A stretch of 38,939 nt of DNA from positions 1 through 38,939 of the forward strand of contig BMSW01000036.1 of NCBI GenBank assembly GCA_014649355.1, in the 5' to 3' direction. The notes below the pieces were generated by a model. The model did not search any database. It was given only the letters and a program-made list of their open reading frames with translations, and was not told the origin of the DNA. Positions 13,226 to 22,978 of this stretch are shown here, one piece after another; position 1 is the stretch's first letter; the number at the start of each line of letters is the position of its first letter. This DNA comes from Streptomyces althioticus (GTDB lineage: Bacteria > Actinomycetota > Actinomycetes > Streptomycetales > Streptomycetaceae). Made by a program: the position numbers and the translations under genes.

Positions 13226-15366
13226 GCGCGGAGCCGGACGGGCCGGAGGGCAGACTGCGCCGGTTCGCGACGATCTGGAGCCGGGCCGTGTACCCGGTGA
13301 CCTCGACCGCCGCCACCCGCCCCGAGTTCGAGGAGCGGCTGCTCCCGGTCGCCCGGCGGCTGAGCGAGGCCCTGCGCGCCCGCTCCTTCGACGCGGAGGC
13401 GGGCCGGGAGGCCGGCGCGGCGCTCGTCGAGGCGCACTGCACGGACCCCGAGGCGCTCAGCCGCACCCTGGACTGCGTCGACGCCTACCTCGTCCTCTAC
13501 TGCGGCGACGACGACGGTGACCGCGAGACCCTCAGGACGCGCAGCGCACGCCTCCAGCACGCCATGGCGGCCGGCTTCGCCCAGGCCCTGCGCGAGCGGA
13601 CTCTGGCCGAGCAGGAGGCCATCGCCAAGGCCGCGCTGCAGGCGCAGGGCGTGGTCGCCCAGGCCCTGCACGCCACCGAGACCCGGTTCCGCGCGGTCTT
13701 CGAAGGCGCGGCCATAGGGATCGGCATCGCCGACCTCGACGGCAACGTCCTTCAGGTCAACGGTGCCCTCACCCGCATGTTCGGCCTGACCGAGCAGGCC
13801 CTCCTCGGCCGCAACGTCCGTGACTGGACCCACCCCGACGACGCCCCGCAGACCTGGCGGCTCTACGAGGAGCTGGTGAGCGGCGAGCGCGAGCACTACC
13901 ACGTCGAGAAGGCCTTCTACCGCCCTGACGGAACGGTCCTGTGGACCAACCTCACCGTCTCCCTGCTGCGCGACGCCGACGGCGAACCGCACTACCAGCT
14001 CGCGCTCATGGAGGACACCACCGAGCGGCGGTTGCTCAACCTCCGGCTGCGTTACGAGGCCACCCATGACGCGCTCACCGGGCTGCCCAACCGCACCTTC
14101 TTCTTCGAGCGTCTGGAGAAGGCGCTCGCGGCCGGGCCCGGCCAGCGGTTCGGCCTCTGCTACCTCGACCTGGACGGCTTCAAGACCGTCAACGACAGCC
14201 TCGGTCACGCGGCCGGCGACCGGCTGCTCGTCGAGGTCGCCGACCGGCTCCAGTCCTGCGCCACCGCGCCCGGCGAGATGGTGGCCCGGCTCGGCGGTGA
14301 CGAGTTCGTCGCCCTCACCACCGGACCGGACACCCGCCGCACGGTCGACGAGCTGGCCGGCCGCATCATGAACGCCCTGCTCGCCCCGATCAGCGTCGAC
14401 GGCCGCGAGCTGACCGTGCGCGGCAGCATCGGCATCGTCGAGGGCCCCGCGGGGGAGCGCAGCGCGGCGGAGGTGCTGCGCAGCGCCGACATCACGATGT
14501 ACCGGGCCAAGGCGGCCGGCGGCAACCGCTTCGAGCTGGCCGACCCGGAGGCCGACGCCCGTGCCATCACCCGGCACGGCCTCACCACGGCGCTGCCCAC
14601 CGCCCTGGACCGGGGCGAGTTCTTCATCGAGTACCAGCCGCTCGTGCACCTCGGCGACGGCAGCGTCCGGGGCGCCGAGGCACTGGTGCGCTGGCTGCAC
14701 CCGCAGCACGGGGTGCTCTCCCCGGACCGCTTCATCCCGCTCGCCGAGCACACCGGCCTGATCGTGCCGCTGGGCCGCTGGGTGCTGGAGCAGTCGGTGC
14801 GCCAGGCCCGCGCGTGGCGCGACGCCAACGGCGGCGACGCGCTCGGCCCGCTGCGCATCAACGTGAACCTGTCGCCCTGCCAGCTCACCCACCCGGGCCT
14901 GGTGCAGGACACCGTGGAGATCCTGGAACGCACGGGTGTCACGCCCGACGCGCTGTGCCTGGAGGTCACCGAGTCCGCGCTCATCGGCGCCGACGACGAC
15001 CTGCTCAAGCCGTTGCGCCGGCTCGCCGAGATGGGCGTCGACATCGCCCTCGACGACTTCGGCACCGGCTACTCCAACCTCGCCAACCTGCGCCGCCTCC
15101 CGGTGAGCGTCCTCAAGCTGGACCGCTCCTTCACCCAGAGCATGCAGCGGTTCCCCGCCGACCCGGTCGACCTCAAGATCGTCGAGGGGATCGTCGCGCT
15201 CGCCCACAGCCTCGACCTCGCGGTGACCGTGGAGGGCGTGGAGACCGGCGCGCAGGCCGAGCAGCTGCGCATCCTCGGCTGCGACACGGCCCAGGGCTGG
15301 TACTACGCCCGCCCGGGCCCACCGGAACGGCTGCATGAGCTGGCGCTGGTGGATGCGACGGGATGA
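13222..15366 (+). CDS. rmdA: RmdA-type c-di-GMP phosphodiesterase, PAS-GGDEF-EAL
   Basis: This is a 714-aa cytoplasmic signalling protein. An N-terminal helical region (1-150, no membrane span) is followed by PAS/PAC (about 152-268), GGDEF (about 276-440) and EAL (about 450-705). The GGDEF motif is intact (Gly358-Phe362 in ARLGGDEF) and so is EAL (Glu486-Leu488 in GAEALVRW), with DDFGTGYSNL at 611-620, KLDRSF and VEGVET. Both diguanylate cyclase and phosphodiesterase activities are therefore possible. RmdA of Streptomyces, of this architecture, hydrolyses c-di-GMP and affects aerial development. The gene begins with GTG overlapping the methyltransferase stop. The symbol is assigned by architecture and remembered gene neighbourhood. 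Confidence 0.85.
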   Translation: MSAEPDGPEGRLRRFATIWSRAVYPVTSTAATRPEFEERLLPVARRLSEALRARSFDAEAGREAGAALVEAHCTDPEALSRTLDCVDAYLVLYCGDDDGDRETLRTRSARLQHAMAAGFAQALRERTLAEQEAIAKAALQAQGVVAQALHATETRFRAVFEGAAIGIGIADLDGNVLQVNGALTRMFGLTEQALLGRNVRDWTHPDDAPQTWRLYEELVSGEREHYHVEKAFYRPDGTVLWTNLTVSLLRDADGEPHYQLALMEDTTERRLLNLRLRYEATHDALTGLPNRTFFFERLEKALAAGPGQRFGLCYLDLDGFKTVNDSLGHAAGDRLLVEVADRLQSCATAPGEMVARLGGDEFVALTTGPDTRRTVDELAGRIMNALLAPISVDGRELTVRGSIGIVEGPAGERSAAEVLRSADITMYRAKAAGGNRFELADPEADARAITRHGLTTALPTALDRGEFFIEYQPLVHLGDGSVRGAEALVRWLHPQHGVLSPDRFIPLAEHTGLIVPLGRWVLEQSVRQARAWRDANGGDALGPLRINVNLSPCQLTHPGLVQDTVEILERTGVTPDALCLEVTESALIGADDDLLKPLRRLAEMGVDIALDDFGTGYSNLANLRRLPVSVLKLDRSFTQSMQRFPADPVDLKIVEGIVALAHSLDLAVTVEGVETGAQAEQLRILGCDTAQGWYYARPGPPERLHELALVDATG

Positions 15367-15394
15367 GACGGTCACGGACCGGCCACCAGAGCAC

Positions 15395-15470
15395 GTCGGT
15401 GCCGCCTGAGGTGGCCTAGCCTGTGCGGGCTCGTGGTGGCTGGGCGCGCAGTTCCCCGCGCCCCTGAGGG
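15395..15470. repeat. Intergenic repeat, copy 1
   Basis: This 76-bp unit begins GTCGGTGCCGCCTGAGGTGG and ends with a hairpin GGGCGCG (15442-15448) / CGCGCCC (15457-15463), then CCTGAGGG. The motif GCGCGCAGTTCCCCGCGCCC is, from memory, one of the commonest dispersed intergenic sequences in Streptomyces genomes. It lies in the 362-bp gap between convergent rmdA and the LysR gene and may help end transcription. Confidence 0.75.
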
Positions 15471-15628
15471 TGTTGGGTGAGGGCGTGCCCGGTGCGGTCG
15501 CCGTGGTGTGCGCCGGGAGGTGTCTACGCGCTCGGCCCGTGGTGACGTCGCCGCGCTGCGGCGTCGGCGGCATCTTTCGCGACCTCGTCTCCCCGCCGGT
15601 CGTCGGGCACGGCGAGTGGGTCGGCTCG

Positions 15629-15706
15629 GTCGGTGCCGCCTGAGGTGGGCTGGTGTCCGTGCGGGCTCGTCCTGGCTGGGCGCGCAGTTCTGCGCGCGCC
15701 TGAGGG
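15629..15706. repeat. Intergenic repeat, copy 2 (direct)
   Basis: This 78-bp unit is in the same orientation as the copy at 15395-15470, with the shared blocks GTCGGTGCCGCCTGAGGTGG, GTGCGGGCTCGT, GGCTGGGCGCGCAGTTC and CCTGAGGG. The bases after GTTC differ, yet a hairpin is kept: GCGCGCA (15680-15686) / TGCGCGC (15691-15697). The roughly 160 bp between the two copies hold no gene and no feature I recognise. Confidence 0.75.
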
Positions 15707-15728
15707 CGTCCGGCGGGCGTGTCGGTGC

Positions 15729-16613
15729 TCATCGCTCCAGCAGCATCCCCTGCAGTTCCCGTGCCGCCCGCGGCGGGGCCACGTCGCTGCGGTGGGCCAA
15801 GGCGATCGTGCGGTGCAGGCCCGGGCGGGCCAGGGGGGTGACGCGCAGGCCCAGGCCGGAGCGGGCGGCCACCATGCGCGGCACCACCGCCACGCCCAGC
15901 CCCGCCCGCACGAACCCCAGCACCGCGTCCATCTCCCCGCCCTCCACCGCGAACTCCGGCTCGAACCCCTCCGCCCGGCACGCGGCCACGGTCAGCTCCC
16001 GCAGGTCGTAGCCGTGCCGGAACATCACCAGACGCTCGCCCTCCAGGTCGGCGATGCGCACCGCCCGCCGTCCCCGGCCGGGGCGGGGCGCGTCCGGTGA
16101 GGAGACCACCACCAGGTCCTCCCGCAGCAGCTCCACCGTGGTCAGCGCGGGGGAGGGGGTGGGCAGCGGCAGCACGACCAGGGCCAGGTCCAGCGCGCCG
16201 CGCGCCAGCTCGCGCACCAGGTCGTGCGAACCGCCCTCCTCGATCAGCAGCCGTACGCCCGGATAGCGGTCGTGGAAGGCGCGCAGCACGTCCGGCAGCA
16301 GACCCGTGCACAGGCTCGGGGTCGCGCCGAGCCGCACCCGGCCGCTGCGGAGCTGCGCCACCTCCTGCACCTCGTGCCGGGCGGTGTCCGCGTCCGCCAG
16401 GATCCGCCGGGCCAGCGGCAGCAGCGCCTCGCCCGCGTCGGTCAGCGTGATGTTGCCGCGCGCCCGCCGGAACAGATCCGCCCCCAGCTCCCGCTCCAGC
16501 GCCTTGATCTGCTGCGACAAGGACGGCTGGGCGACGTGGACCAGCTCCGCGGCGCGGGTGAAGTGGCGGGTCTCGGCGACGGCCACGAAGTACTGGAGCT
16601 GCTGGAACTGCAT
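15729..16613 (-). CDS. LysR-family regulator divergent from sdhCAB
   Basis: This is a 294-aa LysR regulator. The N-terminal winged HTH is classical (MQFQQLQYFVAVAETRHFTR then AAELVHVAQPSLSQQIKALE). The effector-binding domain follows from about residue 90. The start was chosen at the ATG giving MQFQQLQYF; 14 more in-frame codons exist upstream but overlap the putative operator. The gene is divergent from sdhC with an 84-bp gap containing a perfect T-N11-A inverted repeat. LysR proteins usually repress themselves and activate the divergent operon in response to a small metabolite; succinate or a related acid would make sense but is inference. Confidence 0.92.
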   Translation of the reverse strand: MQFQQLQYFVAVAETRHFTRAAELVHVAQPSLSQQIKALERELGADLFRRARGNITLTDAGEALLPLARRILADADTARHEVQEVAQLRSGRVRLGATPSLCTGLLPDVLRAFHDRYPGVRLLIEEGGSHDLVRELARGALDLALVVLPLPTPSPALTTVELLREDLVVVSSPDAPRPGRGRRAVRIADLEGERLVMFRHGYDLRELTVAACRAEGFEPEFAVEGGEMDAVLGFVRAGLGVAVVPRMVAARSGLGLRVTPLARPGLHRTIALAHRSDVAPPRAARELQGMLLER

Positions 16614-16621
16614 GCAGTCAT

Positions 16622-16638
16622 GATAGGCCCGCTCTATC
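16622..16638. promoter_or_regulatory. LysR-type box (T-N11-A) in LysR/sdhC gap
   Basis: GATAG (16622-16626) and CTATC (16634-16638) form a perfect 5-bp inverted repeat with a 7-nt spacer. The inner ATAG...CTAT contains the T-N11-A spacing of LysR recognition sites. It lies nine bases upstream of the LysR start and about 20 bp upstream of the putative sdhC -35, where one regulator could repress one side and activate the other. Confidence 0.6.
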
Positions 16639-16658
16639 GAATCCAGCCGCACCATGTC

Positions 16659-16689
16659 TTGGACCGATGAGGCCCTCCGGCCCTAGCGT
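16659..16689 (+). promoter_or_regulatory. Putative sdhC promoter
   Basis: TTGGAC (16659-16664) and TAGCGT (16684-16689) are separated by 19 bp, a plausible Streptomyces housekeeping promoter. The hexamer ends eight bases before the sdhC ATG and no ribosome site is present, so the message would be nearly leaderless. Confidence 0.45.
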
Positions 16690-16697
16690 CTGGTGCC

Positions 16698-17405
16698 ATG
16701 GCTCTGGCAACGCGGACGGGCCGACGGCCGTCCATGGCACGCACCGTGTGGGACTCGACCGTCGGCAAGAAGACAGTGATGGCGGTCAGCGGCCTGATCA
16801 TGCTGCTGTACCTGGTCGTCCACATGATCGGGAACCTGAAGATCTTCTTCGGGGCGGGCGAGTTCAACCATTACGCCCACTGGCTGCGGACGGTCGGCGA
16901 GCCGTTCATGCACTACGAGTGGACGCTGTGGGTCGTCCGCGTGGTGCTCGTCCTCGCCGTGGTCGCCCACGCCGTCTCCGCGTACCAGCTCAGCCGCCGC
17001 GACATCAAGGCGCGCCCGACCAAGTACGTGCACAAGAAGGCGCGGGCGAGCTACGCCACGCGCACCATGCGCTGGGGCGGGATCATCCTCGCCCTGTTCA
17101 TCGTCTGGCACCTCCTCGACCTGACCACCGGCACCGTCCACTCCGGCGGCTTCGAGTCCGGCAAGCCCTACCAGAACGTCGTGGACACCTTCTCCACCTG
17201 GTACGGCAACACCATCTACATCGTCGCGATGCTGGCCGTCGGCCTGCACGTCCGGCACGGCTTCTGGAGCGCCGCCCAGACCCTCGGAGTCGGCAGCCGC
17301 ACCCGGGACCGCGCCCTGAAGACCACCGCCAACGCCCTTGCGCTGCTGCTCACGGCCGGCTTCGTCGCCGTCCCCGTGGGCGTCATGACCGGAGTGGTGA
17401 GCTGA
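16698..17405 (+). CDS. sdhC: Succinate dehydrogenase cytochrome b subunit
   Basis: This is a 235-aa membrane subunit of the B. subtilis-type (single-anchor, dihaem) succinate dehydrogenase. Five hydrophobic helices begin at about residue 26 (TVMAVSGLIMLLYLVVHMIG). Candidate haem-ligand histidines are His42, His91, His138 and His184, spaced as expected for two haems b spanning the membrane. It anchors SdhAB and passes electrons to menaquinone. The ATG at 16698 lacks a Shine-Dalgarno but fits a leaderless start; an ATG at 16734 is a less likely alternative. It is first gene of the operon, two bases before sdhA. No sdhD exists, as expected for this type. Confidence 0.92.
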   Translation: MALATRTGRRPSMARTVWDSTVGKKTVMAVSGLIMLLYLVVHMIGNLKIFFGAGEFNHYAHWLRTVGEPFMHYEWTLWVVRVVLVLAVVAHAVSAYQLSRRDIKARPTKYVHKKARASYATRTMRWGGIILALFIVWHLLDLTTGTVHSGGFESGKPYQNVVDTFSTWYGNTIYIVAMLAVGLHVRHGFWSAAQTLGVGSRTRDRALKTTANALALLLTAGFVAVPVGVMTGVVS

Positions 17406-17407
17406 AC

Positions 17408-19359
<1,952 letters not shown>

Positions 19360-19363
<4 letters not shown>

Positions 19364-20109
19364 AGCTCACCCTGCGCGTCTGGCGCCAGAAGAACGCCGA
19401 CGCCGACGGCGCCATGTCCACGTACGAGGTGGACGGCGTCTCCCCCGACATGTCCTTCCTGGAGATGCTCGACACCCTCAACGAGGAGCTCATCCTCAAG
19501 GGCGAGGACCCGGTCGCCTTCGACCACGACTGCCGCGAGGGCATCTGCGGCGCCTGCTCCCTGGTCATCAACGGGGACGCCCACGGGCCCGAGCGCACCA
19601 CCACCTGCCAGCTGCACATGCGGTCCTTCAACGACGGCGACACGATCGACATCGAGCCGTGGCGGGCCGCCGCCTTCCCGGTGATCAAGGACCTCGTGGT
19701 CGACCGTTCCGCCTTCGACCGCATCATCCAGGCCGGCGGCTACATCACCGCGCCCACCGGCTCCGCCCCGGAGGCGCACGCCACCCCGGTCCCGAAGCCG
19801 GACGCGGACCTCGCCTTCGAGCACGCCGAGTGCATCGGCTGCGGCGCGTGCGTCGCCGCCTGCCCCAACGGCGCGGCGATGCTGTTCACCTCCGCCAAGG
19901 TCAACCACCTGAACGTGCTGCCGCAGGGCGCCCCCGAGCGGGAGACCCGGGTGCTGGACATGGTGGCGCAGATGGACGAGGAGGGCTTCGGCGGCTGCAC
20001 CCTCGCCGGAGAGTGCGCCACCGCCTGCCCCAAGGGCATCCCGCTGACGTCCATCACGGGCATGAACAAGGAGTGGCTGCGGGCGACCCGCAAGGCGGGC
20101 AAGCGGTAG
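19360..20109 (+). CDS. sdhB: Succinate dehydrogenase iron-sulfur subunit
   Basis: This is a 249-aa electron-transfer subunit. The N-terminal ferredoxin domain carries the [2Fe-2S] cysteines in CREGICGACSLVING and the later TTCQLHM. The C-terminal domain carries CIGCGACVAACPNGA and CTLAGECATACPKGIPL for the [4Fe-4S] and [3Fe-4S] centres. It links the SdhA flavin to the SdhC haems. Its ATG overlaps the sdhA stop (ATGA), showing translational coupling. The gene is followed by a strong hairpin, so the operon is sdhCAB only. Confidence 0.96.
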
Positions 20110-20146
20110 CCGATCCCACGGACGTTCGCCGGCAGGTGCGGACGGG

Positions 20147-20179
20147 CGGGGCCGGGAGAAGGTGCTCCTTCCGGCCCCG
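20147..20179 (+). terminator. Terminator of sdhCAB
   Basis: The stem CGGGGCCGG (20147-20155) / CCGGCCCCG (20171-20179) is extended inside by AAGG (20159-20162) / CCTT (20167-20170) around a TGCT loop, with a three-base bulge. Confidence 0.75.
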
Positions 20180-20220
20180 TCTCGCGTTCCCGGTCACCCT
20201 TCTGTCGCACTGTGGAAAAT

Positions 20221-20269
20221 AAAGTGCGATTAATCACTTTCGTCCCGTTTTTTACCTCCTGATCAGGAG
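20221..20269. promoter_or_regulatory. AT-rich operator-like region before PRC-barrel gene
   Basis: This AT-rich island, unusual here, holds two symmetrical sites. AAAGTG (20221-20226) and CACTTT (20235-20240) are inverted around CGATTAAT. A perfect 14-bp palindrome CTCCTGATCAGGAG lies at 20256-20269. Both are 40-90 bp upstream of the ATG at 20308, so they probably overlap the promoter. I do not recognise the cognate regulator. Confidence 0.5.
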
Positions 20270-20307
20270 AACCGGAGAGGAGTGACCCGAGAGGAGGGTG
20301 ATGACAG

Positions 20308-21360
20308 ATGATCACCCGCGAAGAGATCTCGATCCTGCTGGATCACCCCGTGTACGACGGGGACGGCAACAAGATCGGCGACGCGAAGCACGTCTTCCTC
20401 GACGACGCGAGTGGACGCCCCGAGTGGGTGACCGTCAAGACCGGGATGTTCGGCTCCAGCGAGTCGTTCGTACCCATCCGTGACGCCTCCATGGTCCAGG
20501 ACCACCTCGAGGTGCCCTACGACAAGGACAAGGTGAAGGGCGCGCCCAGCGTGGACATCGACGCGGGCGGCCACCTGTCGGTGGACGAGGAGCACCGGCT
20601 CTACGAGTACTACGGGATCAACTGGGACAACGTCCTCAGCGACCCCGACGACAAGGGCGGCGGCACCACGGGCCGGGCCGGAACCGCCGGAACCGCCGGC
20701 GCCGCGGGAGCGGCGGGTGCCGCGGGCGCGGCGACCGGGCGCCGCGGCGACACGTCCGGCACGTCGAACACGTCCGGTGCGGCCGGCATGACGGACGCGA
20801 AGGGCGGCATGTCCGGCACGGCGGACACGGCGAAGGGCACCACCGCCGAACGGTCCGGCACCACCGGGGCCGCAGGCGCCATGTCCCGCCGCGGTGAGAC
20901 CGGCAAGCGCGCGACCGACGACGCGATGACGCGCTCCGAGGAGCGCATGCACGTCGGCGTCGAACGCCACGAGAGCGGCCGCGCGCGGCTCCGCAAGTAC
21001 GTGGTGACCGAGGAGGTCCAGCAGACCGTCCCGGTCCGCCACGAGGAAGTGCGCGTGGAGCGCGAGCCGATCACGGACGCCAACCGTGACGACGCCGTGT
21101 CCGGTCCCGCCTTCAAGGAGGACCAGCACGAGGTCACGCTGCACGAGGAGCGCCCCGTGGTCACCACGGAGGCCGTGCCGGTCGAGCGCGTCCGGATGAC
21201 CACCGAGGAGACGGTCACGAACGAGACCGTGCGCGGCCGGGTGCGCAAGGAGCGCATCGAGGCCGAGACGGAGATGACCGACGAGTCCGGCCGCAAGGGC
21301 CGCGGGGACACCCCCGGCCGCGGCGGCCGTGACATGCCGGGCCGGGGCCGCGAGCGGTGA
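20308..21360 (+). CDS. PRC-barrel + DUF2382 stress-type protein
   Basis: This is a 350-aa soluble protein in three parts. A PRC-barrel lies at 1-110 (LLDHPVYDGDGNKIGDAKHVFLD, WVTVKTGMFG, SFVPI). A low-complexity Gly/Ala/Thr linker (about 115-200) has AGTAGTAGAAGAAGA repeats. A C-terminal DUF2382 domain lies at about 215-325 (MHVGVERHESGRARLRKYVV, VPVRHEEVRVEREPI, HEVTLHEERPVV). The protein ends in a Gly/Arg-rich tail RGGRDMPGRGRER that could bind nucleic acid or membrane. GAGGAGGG precedes the ATG. Relatives are general-stress proteins in actinobacteria and deinococci; the biochemical role is unknown. It appears monocistronic. Confidence 0.88.
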   Translation: MITREEISILLDHPVYDGDGNKIGDAKHVFLDDASGRPEWVTVKTGMFGSSESFVPIRDASMVQDHLEVPYDKDKVKGAPSVDIDAGGHLSVDEEHRLYEYYGINWDNVLSDPDDKGGGTTGRAGTAGTAGAAGAAGAAGAATGRRGDTSGTSNTSGAAGMTDAKGGMSGTADTAKGTTAERSGTTGAAGAMSRRGETGKRATDDAMTRSEERMHVGVERHESGRARLRKYVVTEEVQQTVPVRHEEVRVEREPITDANRDDAVSGPAFKEDQHEVTLHEERPVVTTEAVPVERVRMTTEETVTNETVRGRVRKERIEAETEMTDESGRKGRGDTPGRGGRDMPGRGRER

Positions 21361-21381
21361 CGCCCCCGTCCTCGCTCTCCC

Positions 21382-21413
21382 GCGACGCGCCGGTGTCCTC
21401 ACCGGCGCGTCGC
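21382..21413. terminator. Bidirectional terminator containing a stop codon
   Basis: The stem GCGACGCGCCGGTG (21382-21395) / CACCGGCGCGTCGC (21400-21413) is perfect over 14 bp with loop TCCT. The LLM gene's stop codon (21399-21401) starts at the loop/stem junction, so one hairpin serves both convergent genes. Confidence 0.8.
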
Positions 21414-22418
21414 GCCGTCGTCGAGCCCCGCGAGTGCGGCGAGCCGCCGGTAGGAGTCCAGCAGCGCCGCACGGTCGTGGGTGCTGGTGGTGACGAGGAC
21501 CTCCTGGGCGCCGGTGTCCTTCAGCACCGCCTCCAGTTCCCGCTCCACCTCCTGCTCGGGGCCGGCGAGCTGCCCGGCCAGCCCCGCCTCGTAGAAACCG
21601 CGCTCCTTCGCGCTCATCGCGAGGGACTCGACACGCTCGGCGGGCGGCAGCGGCGGGAAGGTGCCGTGCGTGCGGGAGTACGCCATCGACCAGGCCTCCG
21701 GCACCAGCAGCCGCCGGGCCCGCTCGGGCGTCTCCGCCACCGCCACCGTCCCGGAGATCACCACGTACGGCTCCTCCGCCCACGCGGAGGGACGGAACCG
21801 CTCGCGGTAGCGGTCGACGCCGCGCCGCAGCCGGTCGCGGTCGCGCAGGTCGCCGATGACCATCGGCAGCCCGGCGCGGGCGGCGATGTCCGCGCCCTCG
21901 CCCATCGCCAGGACGAACGGCGGCACGGTCAGCCCCTCGGACGGGCGGGCGCGCACCCCCGTGGGGGAGGTGCCCGCGAACCAGCCGAGCAGTTCACCGA
22001 GCTGGCCCGCGAAGTCCTCCGCGTCGCCCTTGTCGCGCCCGAGCGCCTTGCGCACCCCGTCGGTGAACCCCACCGAGCGGCCCAGGCCCATGTCGATCCG
22101 GTCCGGGAAGAGCGAGGCCAGCACGCCGAACTGTTCGGCCACGACCAGCGGGCGGTGGTTGGGCAGCATGACCCCGCCGGTGCCGACGCGGATCGTGCGG
22201 GTCGCCCCGGCGACGGCGGCCGCCAGCACGGTCGGCGCCGAACCGGCCACCCCGGGCACCCCGTGGTGCTCGGCCACCCAGAACCGGTGGTACCCGAGGC
22301 GCTCCGCCTCCCGCGCGAGATCCACCGTGTCCCTCAGGGCCTCGGGGGCGGTGTGCCCCTCACGCACCCGGGAGCGGTCGAGGACGGAGAAACGGGTCGC
22401 GGCGATCACGGAACTCAT
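21399..22418 (-). CDS. LLM-class flavin-dependent oxidoreductase
   Basis: This is a 339-aa bacterial-luciferase-like TIM-barrel monooxygenase of the MsnO8-type group. The start SVIAATRFSVLDRSRVREG followed by FWVAEHHGVPGVAGSAP is characteristic, as are TIRVGTGGVMLPNHRPLVVAEQFG, ERIDMGLGRSVG-like (here DRIDMGLGRSVG) and the C-terminal EVLVTTSTHD. It should use reduced FMN (or F420) to act on an unknown organic substrate. It is monocistronic and convergent with the PRC-barrel gene. No strong ribosome site precedes the ATG. Confidence 0.9.
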   Translation of the reverse strand: MSSVIAATRFSVLDRSRVREGHTAPEALRDTVDLAREAERLGYHRFWVAEHHGVPGVAGSAPTVLAAAVAGATRTIRVGTGGVMLPNHRPLVVAEQFGVLASLFPDRIDMGLGRSVGFTDGVRKALGRDKGDAEDFAGQLGELLGWFAGTSPTGVRARPSEGLTVPPFVLAMGEGADIAARAGLPMVIGDLRDRDRLRRGVDRYRERFRPSAWAEEPYVVISGTVAVAETPERARRLLVPEAWSMAYSRTHGTFPPLPPAERVESLAMSAKERGFYEAGLAGQLAGPEQEVERELEAVLKDTGAQEVLVTTSTHDRAALLDSYRRLAALAGLDDGATRR

Positions 22419-22465
22419 ACCGGGTTCAACACGGGGGAGCCGCCAGGATTCCTGGGGCGCCCCTC

Positions 22466-22471
22466 TAGGGT
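22466..22471 (+). promoter_or_regulatory. -10 hexamer of a probable leaderless transcript
   Basis: TAGGGT lies six bases before the GTG start at 22478, with no room for a normal leader. The matching -35 is not clear. This spacing is typical of leaderless Streptomyces genes. Confidence 0.4.
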
Positions 22472-22477
22472 GGGAGG

Positions 22478-22978
22478 GTGACCCCCCGCACCGATCGCAC
22501 GCAGCGTCCGCTGGCCGTGTTCGACCTCGACAACACCCTCGCCGGCACCGCGCACCGCCAGCACTTCCTGGAGCGAAGGCCCCGCGACTGGGACGGGTTC
22601 TTCGCCGCCGCGCCGCAGGACCCTCCGCTCGCCGAGGGGATCGCGCTGGCGCGGGAGAGCGCCGAGACGTGCGACATCGTCTACCTCACCGGCCGGCCCG
22701 AGCGCTGCCGCCGCGACACCCTGGACTGGCTGGCCGCGCAGGAGCTGCCCGAGGGGGACCTGCACATGCGCGGCAACTCCGACCGGCGGCCCGCCCGGTT
22801 CACCAAGCTGGCCGTACTGCGCCGCTTGGCCCGCACCCGACAGGTGCGGATGCTGGTCGACGACGACGAACTGGTCTGCGAGGACGCCCGCCGGGCCGGT
22901 TTCACCGTCGTCCACGCGCGCTGGGCGACCCCCTCGGGCGAGCTGAAGGACGCGCAGGAGCGCGAGGGCCGCACCTGA
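22478..22978 (+). CDS. HAD-like phosphatase (polynucleotide-kinase 3'-phosphatase type)
   Basis: This is a 166-aa cytoplasmic HAD-superfamily protein. Motif I is FDLDNTLAGTAHR (nucleophile Asp plus second Asp), motif II YLTGRPERCRRDT, and the C-terminal acidic motif MLVDDDELVCEDARRAG. Size and motifs resemble the phosphatase domain of T4 polynucleotide kinase (the 'phosphatase domain-containing protein' group), so a 3'- or 5'-phosphate on nucleic acid or a small phosphoester may be the substrate. The start is GTG, with a -10-like TAGGGT six bases upstream. It is convergent with dodecin. Confidence 0.82.
   Translation: MTPRTDRTQRPLAVFDLDNTLAGTAHRQHFLERRPRDWDGFFAAAPQDPPLAEGIALARESAETCDIVYLTGRPERCRRDTLDWLAAQELPEGDLHMRGNSDRRPARFTKLAVLRRLARTRQVRMLVDDDELVCEDARRAGFTVVHARWATPSGELKDAQEREGRT

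Noticed and set aside
13183..16311. Roughly 1040-codon minus-strand frame antisense to rmdA and the LysR region
   Set aside because: Composition is Arg/Gly/Ala/His-rich without motifs; the plus strand encodes clear PAS-GGDEF-EAL domains.
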